From: an uncultured Alphaproteobacteria bacterium
GTDB taxonomy: Bacteria > Pseudomonadota > Alphaproteobacteria > HIMB59 > GCA-002718135
Direction: 5' to 3'
Length of the DNA: 64,000 nt
Assembly: GCA_902577425.1 (NCBI GenBank)
Contig: CACGZD010000002.1
Coordinates: forward strand, 89,269 to 153,268
Of this stretch, positions 59,848-64,000 are shown in pieces. Numbering within the stretch: position 1 is the first letter of the stretch; each line of letters opens with the position of its first letter. The notes beneath the pieces were generated by a model that had not been told where the DNA came from, made no database searches, and worked only from the letters and a program-made list of their open reading frames with translations. A program made the position numbers and the translations under genes.

Positions 59848-61014
59848 TTATTTATTGCTAGTTTTATGAGGGTCAGCGGCATCACGGAGACCATCTCCAA
59901 CATAAACAAATGTTAAAATTAATACTACTAAGAAGAAGACTGGTATGAAATACCATTGATAATTTAATAAAACATCAGCCTTAGTAGCATTTTGTAAAAG
60001 CACTCCTAAAGAATTAACGGGCTCTCTTAAACCTAAACCTATAAAGCTTAACGCTGTTTCAGATAGAAGCATGTAGGGAAAACTAATAACAAGATCAACA
60101 ATTATGTAACTTGTAAAACTTGGTAATAGATGACGAATAATTATATGCGTAGAAGAAGCACCGCACATTTGAGCAGCTAAAATATATTCTTGACTTCTCT
60201 CACTTAATAAATGAGTACGAACACGTCTGGCTAAGGTAGGCCAGGAAATTAATCCTAATAAGCATGATATAAAGAAAAACCTTAACTCTGAACTCCACTC
60301 CAAGGGAGCGAATGCTGCAAGACACATAAACAATGGTATTGGAGGCACCGTCCTGATTGCGTCAGTAAACATTTGTAGTAAGCTATCAATCCAGCCTCCA
60401 TAATAACCTGATATTCCACCAATAATGAGTGATAATACAAAAGATATGAATACACCCAATGTTCCAACGGCTAGAGAAATATAAATTGCACTAAGAGTCC
60501 TACTAAATAAATCTTTTCCCGCTTTATCTGTGCCAAAAAGGTGAATGCCACCTTCTTTAACTCCAAACAAATGTGTATCAAATGTTATACCTGGAATTTT
60601 AAAATCTAAAGCCTTACCTGGAAGATTAATACTATAATTAAAATATTTATATTCCCAACCTTTGACAAAAAAATATACATATCTTCTTTTGCTAGTATCT
60701 ATTTTATATTCCCATCTAAAATTTGTATCTGCACCTCTATATTTAGTTAAAGTATGTAAAAAAGGTCTAGGAGAAAATCCATTTTCATCCCAAAACATTG
60801 GAATTTGAGGAGCTCCGTTTTCATAATCTTTATCACGACCAGCAATTGTAGGATCATAAGGCGATAAAAAACCTGAAAATAAGCTACATACTATCATGAA
60901 CAAAAGAATAGATCCTGCAATCATAGCTGACTTGTTTCCAAAGAAACGAGTTCTTACTAACTGCATTTGTGTAGCGGTATAATAAGCTTCTTTCTTTTTT
61001 GAACTAACTTCCAC
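59848..61014 (-). CDS. ABC transporter permease (OppC-like) with extended periplasmic insert
   Basis: LFGTDKAGKDLFSRTL, AAQMCGASSTHIIIRHLLPS, FIGLGLREPVNSLG. Confidence 0.93.
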   Translation of the reverse strand: MEVSSKKKEAYYTATQMQLVRTRFFGNKSAMIAGSILLFMIVCSLFSGFLSPYDPTIAGRDKDYENGAPQIPMFWDENGFSPRPFLHTLTKYRGADTNFRWEYKIDTSKRRYVYFFVKGWEYKYFNYSINLPGKALDFKIPGITFDTHLFGVKEGGIHLFGTDKAGKDLFSRTLSAIYISLAVGTLGVFISFVLSLIIGGISGYYGGWIDSLLQMFTDAIRTVPPIPLFMCLAAFAPLEWSSELRFFFISCLLGLISWPTLARRVRTHLLSERSQEYILAAQMCGASSTHIIIRHLLPSFTSYIIVDLVISFPYMLLSETALSFIGLGLREPVNSLGVLLQNATKADVLLNYQWYFIPVFFLVVLILTFVYVGDGLRDAADPHKTSNK

Positions 61015-62017
61015 CCATAACTCCTTTTCTAATTCTTGGATCCATAATTGCTAAAAGTACATCAGTAATAAAATTGACAAAAACTATTGTCGCAGTAAGT
61101 AAGAAAATAATAGCACCTGCCAATTGTTGGTCATTTGATCTTGCTAATGCTTCAATTAATAGTGCGCCAGCTTCTGTCAAAATTAAAATCAATGCAACGA
61201 CTGGCAAAGCACTAAAAATTCTATTTAAATCAAAACCAATAGAATTAATTACAGGTCCTAACGAATGTTTTGCAGGATAACGCCACAATAAACTCATACC
61301 TGATATACCTCTTGCTCTAGCTGCCATTACATAGAGTTTATCATTTTCATCAAGCATAAGAGCTCTAACTGTTTGCAAAGCAAATGCAGTTGCATTCCAA
61401 CCTAAAACAAAAATAGGTAGCCAAGCTCTACCTAAAAAATCTTTAAGTTTAGCTGCAGACCATGGGGCATTTTCATATTCTTGAGAAAATAAACCCGTCA
61501 TTGTATCGCCAAAATATACTGTCATAAAAAGCATAATACATAATGCTACTAAAAAATTAGGTAAAGCAATTCCAAGATAACTAATAAATTTTAGACTTTG
61601 ATCTAAAGAAACATATTTTGTCGTGGCGGAAATAATACCAACTGGTATCGCTATTAAATAAGAAAATATTAATGCTACCAAACAAATAGTCAGTGAGAGA
61701 ACAAATCTTCCACTAAGAAGATCATTGATGTTCATCCGAAGAATACAACTATCTCCAAAATCTTGTCTAACAACAATATCTGAAACCCATTTTCCATATC
61801 GATAGAAAAAAGGCTTATCTAAACCTAGTCTTACTTTTTCTGCTTCAATATCTTCAAATGTGATCTGGGAACCTTGAGTATTCTTAAAAGCTAAATATCT
61901 TTCTGCACATGTACCTGGAACTAATTCCATTAGAGAAAAAACAATAAAACAAACTATGAGTAATGTTATTATAGCTAAAAAAGCTCTTGTTAATGTAAAC
62001 TGTATAAAATTAATCAT
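61004..62017 (-). CDS. ABC transporter permease (OppB-like)
   Basis: LGLDKPFFYRYGKWVSDIVVRQDFGDS, MAARARGISGMSLLWRYPAKHS. Confidence 0.93.
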   Translation of the reverse strand: MINFIQFTLTRAFLAIITLLIVCFIVFSLMELVPGTCAERYLAFKNTQGSQITFEDIEAEKVRLGLDKPFFYRYGKWVSDIVVRQDFGDSCILRMNINDLLSGRFVLSLTICLVALIFSYLIAIPVGIISATTKYVSLDQSLKFISYLGIALPNFLVALCIMLFMTVYFGDTMTGLFSQEYENAPWSAAKLKDFLGRAWLPIFVLGWNATAFALQTVRALMLDENDKLYVMAARARGISGMSLLWRYPAKHSLGPVINSIGFDLNRIFSALPVVALILILTEAGALLIEALARSNDQQLAGAIIFLLTATIVFVNFITDVLLAIMDPRIRKGVMGGS

Positions 62018-62061
62018 AGTATAAAATCAGTTAATTGCTAGATAAGAATAATTAAAAAAAG

Positions 62062-62090
62062 AAAAGCGGCAATATAAAATTGCCGCTTTT
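62062..62090 (-). terminator. Stem-loop between SBP and permease genes (attenuator/terminator-like)
   Basis: AAAAGCGGCAAT-ATAAA-ATTGCCGCTTTT, perfect 12-bp arms; minus-strand 3' side is ...TTTTCTTTTTTT. Confidence 0.85.
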
Positions 62091-62112
62091 TTAAGATATT
62101 TATCTACCCAAC

Positions 62113-64000
62113 TTATTCGTCAAGCCACCATTGTGTAGCCATATATGGATAAGTTCTGTAATACTCATAAGAAGTTGTTTTGAATTGAGTAAAGTTTTTC
62201 AAAGCATTTCTATGATATGTTGGGAAAGGAGCTTTTACAGTACCAATTAACAATGTTTGTTCTGTTAACATTCTTGTAATTTTTTCTCCCCACTCATTTG
62301 ATTCAGCAGTACCTAATTCATATGATTGGAATTTATCAATCCCATCACTTAAATCATATACCCACTGAGGAGGTTCTACGCCATCTGTTCCTCCACTATC
62401 AATATATGCTGCCCATAACATACCTTGAGTATGATTAAAGTAGTTACCAAAAGGCGCTTTAAATGTTTCAGGATTACCTGCAATAATCGCCAATGGTTGT
62501 CCTTTATCCCATGCATGTACATCAAGAGCATTAGATGATTGAGAGCCACGATATTCATCTGGAGTTACCTCTTTAAAAGAAGTTTTAACTCCTACATCGT
62601 TCCACATACGTGCAACTAGTTCAACTTCAACACCACCTATACCTTGAGTAGCATAGTCAATGTTCATTGCAAAAGGTGCTCCATTTGGAAGTTCTCTAAA
62701 TCCATCACCATCAACATCTTTTAATCCAACTTCATCAAGAAGTGCATTAGCAGCAGCTGGATCGTATTGAGTCATATGCATTTTAACTTCATCAGGGACA
62801 AAATCTGGTGCAGGTGAAATACCTACAAACTGCTCTACAACACCCATTCCGTAGTAAGCTACATCATTGATCTCATTTCTATCTAAAGCAATTGACATCG
62901 CTTGACGGAAACGAATATCACCATAAACTTTACGTTTTTCCAAATCTGGATGAGTAACGTTAAAGCTAAATAATGCAGCACCACAACCTGGATTGATTTG
63001 CAAACTATATTCACCAGACTCAGCACCGTCTAATAATTGAGGTGCAGATTCAAGCTGAACTGACTGAGATTTATAATCAACTTCACCATTAACAAGTTTT
63101 AAAAGTCTAATCTCATTTTCATTGATATATCTCTCATTTTGATAATCAATATATGGTAATTGATTTCCAGCAGTATCAACTTGGTGGAAATAAGGATTAG
63201 CAGCATATATTCTTCCTTCAGTCGTATCTTCAATTGTCATATACGCTTCTAAAGAAGGATAAGCGGCATATTCTAAACCAGCAACTAAATCAGGGTTTCT
63301 CAACATAGGTGTAGGAGTATCAGTCCACCCAGAGTTACCATAATAAGCAGCTAAAGCATCCCAACCATCAGTAAAACCAAGTGCTTGCGCGTTAGCATCA
63401 GCATTTGAATCTATTTCTGGATGAAATTGTTCTAGGAAATGTGCAGGTATAAATGCTTGGTTATAAGACCATGCAAGTGTTGCTAAAAGTCCTGGGAAAG
63501 GAGATGGTAAATTAAATCTTACAGTTGTATCATTAATTACATCTACAGTCATAGGCTCTCCACCAACAAGAAGATAAGGATATGGTTTTTCCCTGATGTT
63601 TGTATTCATCATCATATCTTCATACCAAAACTCTACATCTCTTGCTGTAAACGGTTCACCATTTGACCACTTATGACCTTTTCTAAGAGTAAAAGTTAAA
63701 GTAGTAAAATCATCATTCCACTCAAAACTTTTAGCTACGTTTGGAACAATTGTAGATAAGTCATCAGCAAAACGTACTAGGTTGACGTGACGAGTTGACA
63801 ACATATCTGATGTACCAGCTTCAGTTGCATTTGATAAGAAGTTTATAGTACCACCATACTTACCAATTGAATCATAAGGTCGAACAACTAGTGGCTCTTC
63901 AGGAAGCCTTTCAGCTAATGGAGGTAAAGCTTTATTACCTTGTATAGTTGAATTAATGCTTGCAATGTTTGGATTTTCTTTAAATTGCATTTCGCATCCA
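62113..64000 (-). CDS. ABC transporter substrate-binding protein (SBP family 5), N-terminus beyond the window, probably a lipoprotein
   Basis: YGGTINF, FTLRKGHKWSNGEPFTARDVEFWYED; frame stays open to the window edge, reading G-C-E before the first Met. Confidence 0.92.
   Translation of the reverse strand, partial: GCEMQFKENPNIASINSTIQGNKALPPLAERLPEEPLVVRPYDSIGKYGGTINFLSNATEAGTSDMLSTRHVNLVRFADDLSTIVPNVAKSFEWNDDFTTLTFTLRKGHKWSNGEPFTARDVEFWYEDMMMNTNIREKPYPYLLVGGEPMTVDVINDTTVRFNLPSPFPGLLATLAWSYNQAFIPAHFLEQFHPEIDSNADANAQALGFTDGWDALAAYYGNSGWTDTPTPMLRNPDLVAGLEYAAYPSLEAYMTIEDTTEGRIYAANPYFHQVDTAGNQLPYIDYQNERYINENEIRLLKLVNGEVDYKSQSVQLESAPQLLDGAESGEYSLQINPGCGAALFSFNVTHPDLEKRKVYGDIRFRQAMSIALDRNEINDVAYYGMGVVEQFVGISPAPDFVPDEVKMHMTQYDPAAANALLDEVGLKDVDGDGFRELPNGAPFAMNIDYATQGIGGVEVELVARMWNDVGVKTSFKEVTPDEYRGSQSSNALDVHAWDKGQPLAIIAGNPETFKAPFGNYFNHTQGMLWAAYIDSGGTDGVEPPQWVYDLSDGIDKFQSYELGTAESNEWGEKITRMLTEQTLLIGTVKAPFPTYHRNALKNFTQFKTTSYEYYRTYPYMATQWWLDE

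Noticed and set aside
1-64000. tRNA, rRNA, insertion sequences, prophage or integron
   Set aside because: No cloverleaf-like intergenic sequence, transposase, integrase or structural phage gene recognised; gaps are mostly too short

Overview
This window is a dense, AT-rich bacterial chromosome segment with about 65 tightly packed protein genes. I found no rRNA, tRNA, CRISPR array, phage or transposase. Gene content (COQ9, split PntA, DUF1244, a GcrA-type protein, HemJ, CtaA, DUF6134) suggests a streamlined aerobic alphaproteobacterium, probably marine; this is inference. Main blocks: (i) ctaA, DUF6134, SDR, pfkA, coq9, def, rpsU, pntB-pntAb-pntAa, ABC1 kinase, M3 peptidase, acyl-CoA synthetase, pyk, aminotransferase; (ii) a two-gene saccharopine dehydrogenase module coupled to uvrB, followed by an acyl-CoA hydratase/hydrolase, a DMGDH-like FAD/GcvT protein and a choline-kinase-like protein; (iii) an M24 peptidase, class II aldolase and FGGY kinase facing a Dpp-type ABC transporter with a fused double ATPase; (iv) a heme operon hemC(-D?)-hemE-hemH-hemF-hemJ; (v) a MotA/ExbB-like plus MotB/OmpA-like pair with a long coiled coil and a near-perfect 63-bp tandem repeat; (vi) cfa and a 74-aa GcrA-like protein with no HTH; (vii) a redox cluster (DsbA/FrnE-like, MsrA, peroxiredoxin) in which the DsbA-like gene has no ATG/GTG/TTG start upstream of its CPWC motif; (viii) a second Opp-type ABC operon whose two ATPase genes share a ~111-bp near-identical 3' end. 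I see no clear new defence or mobile system. The best leads are the motor-like pair, the HTH-less GcrA, the extended HemC, the non-canonical start, the hairpins after both SBP genes and the shared TTAA double stops.
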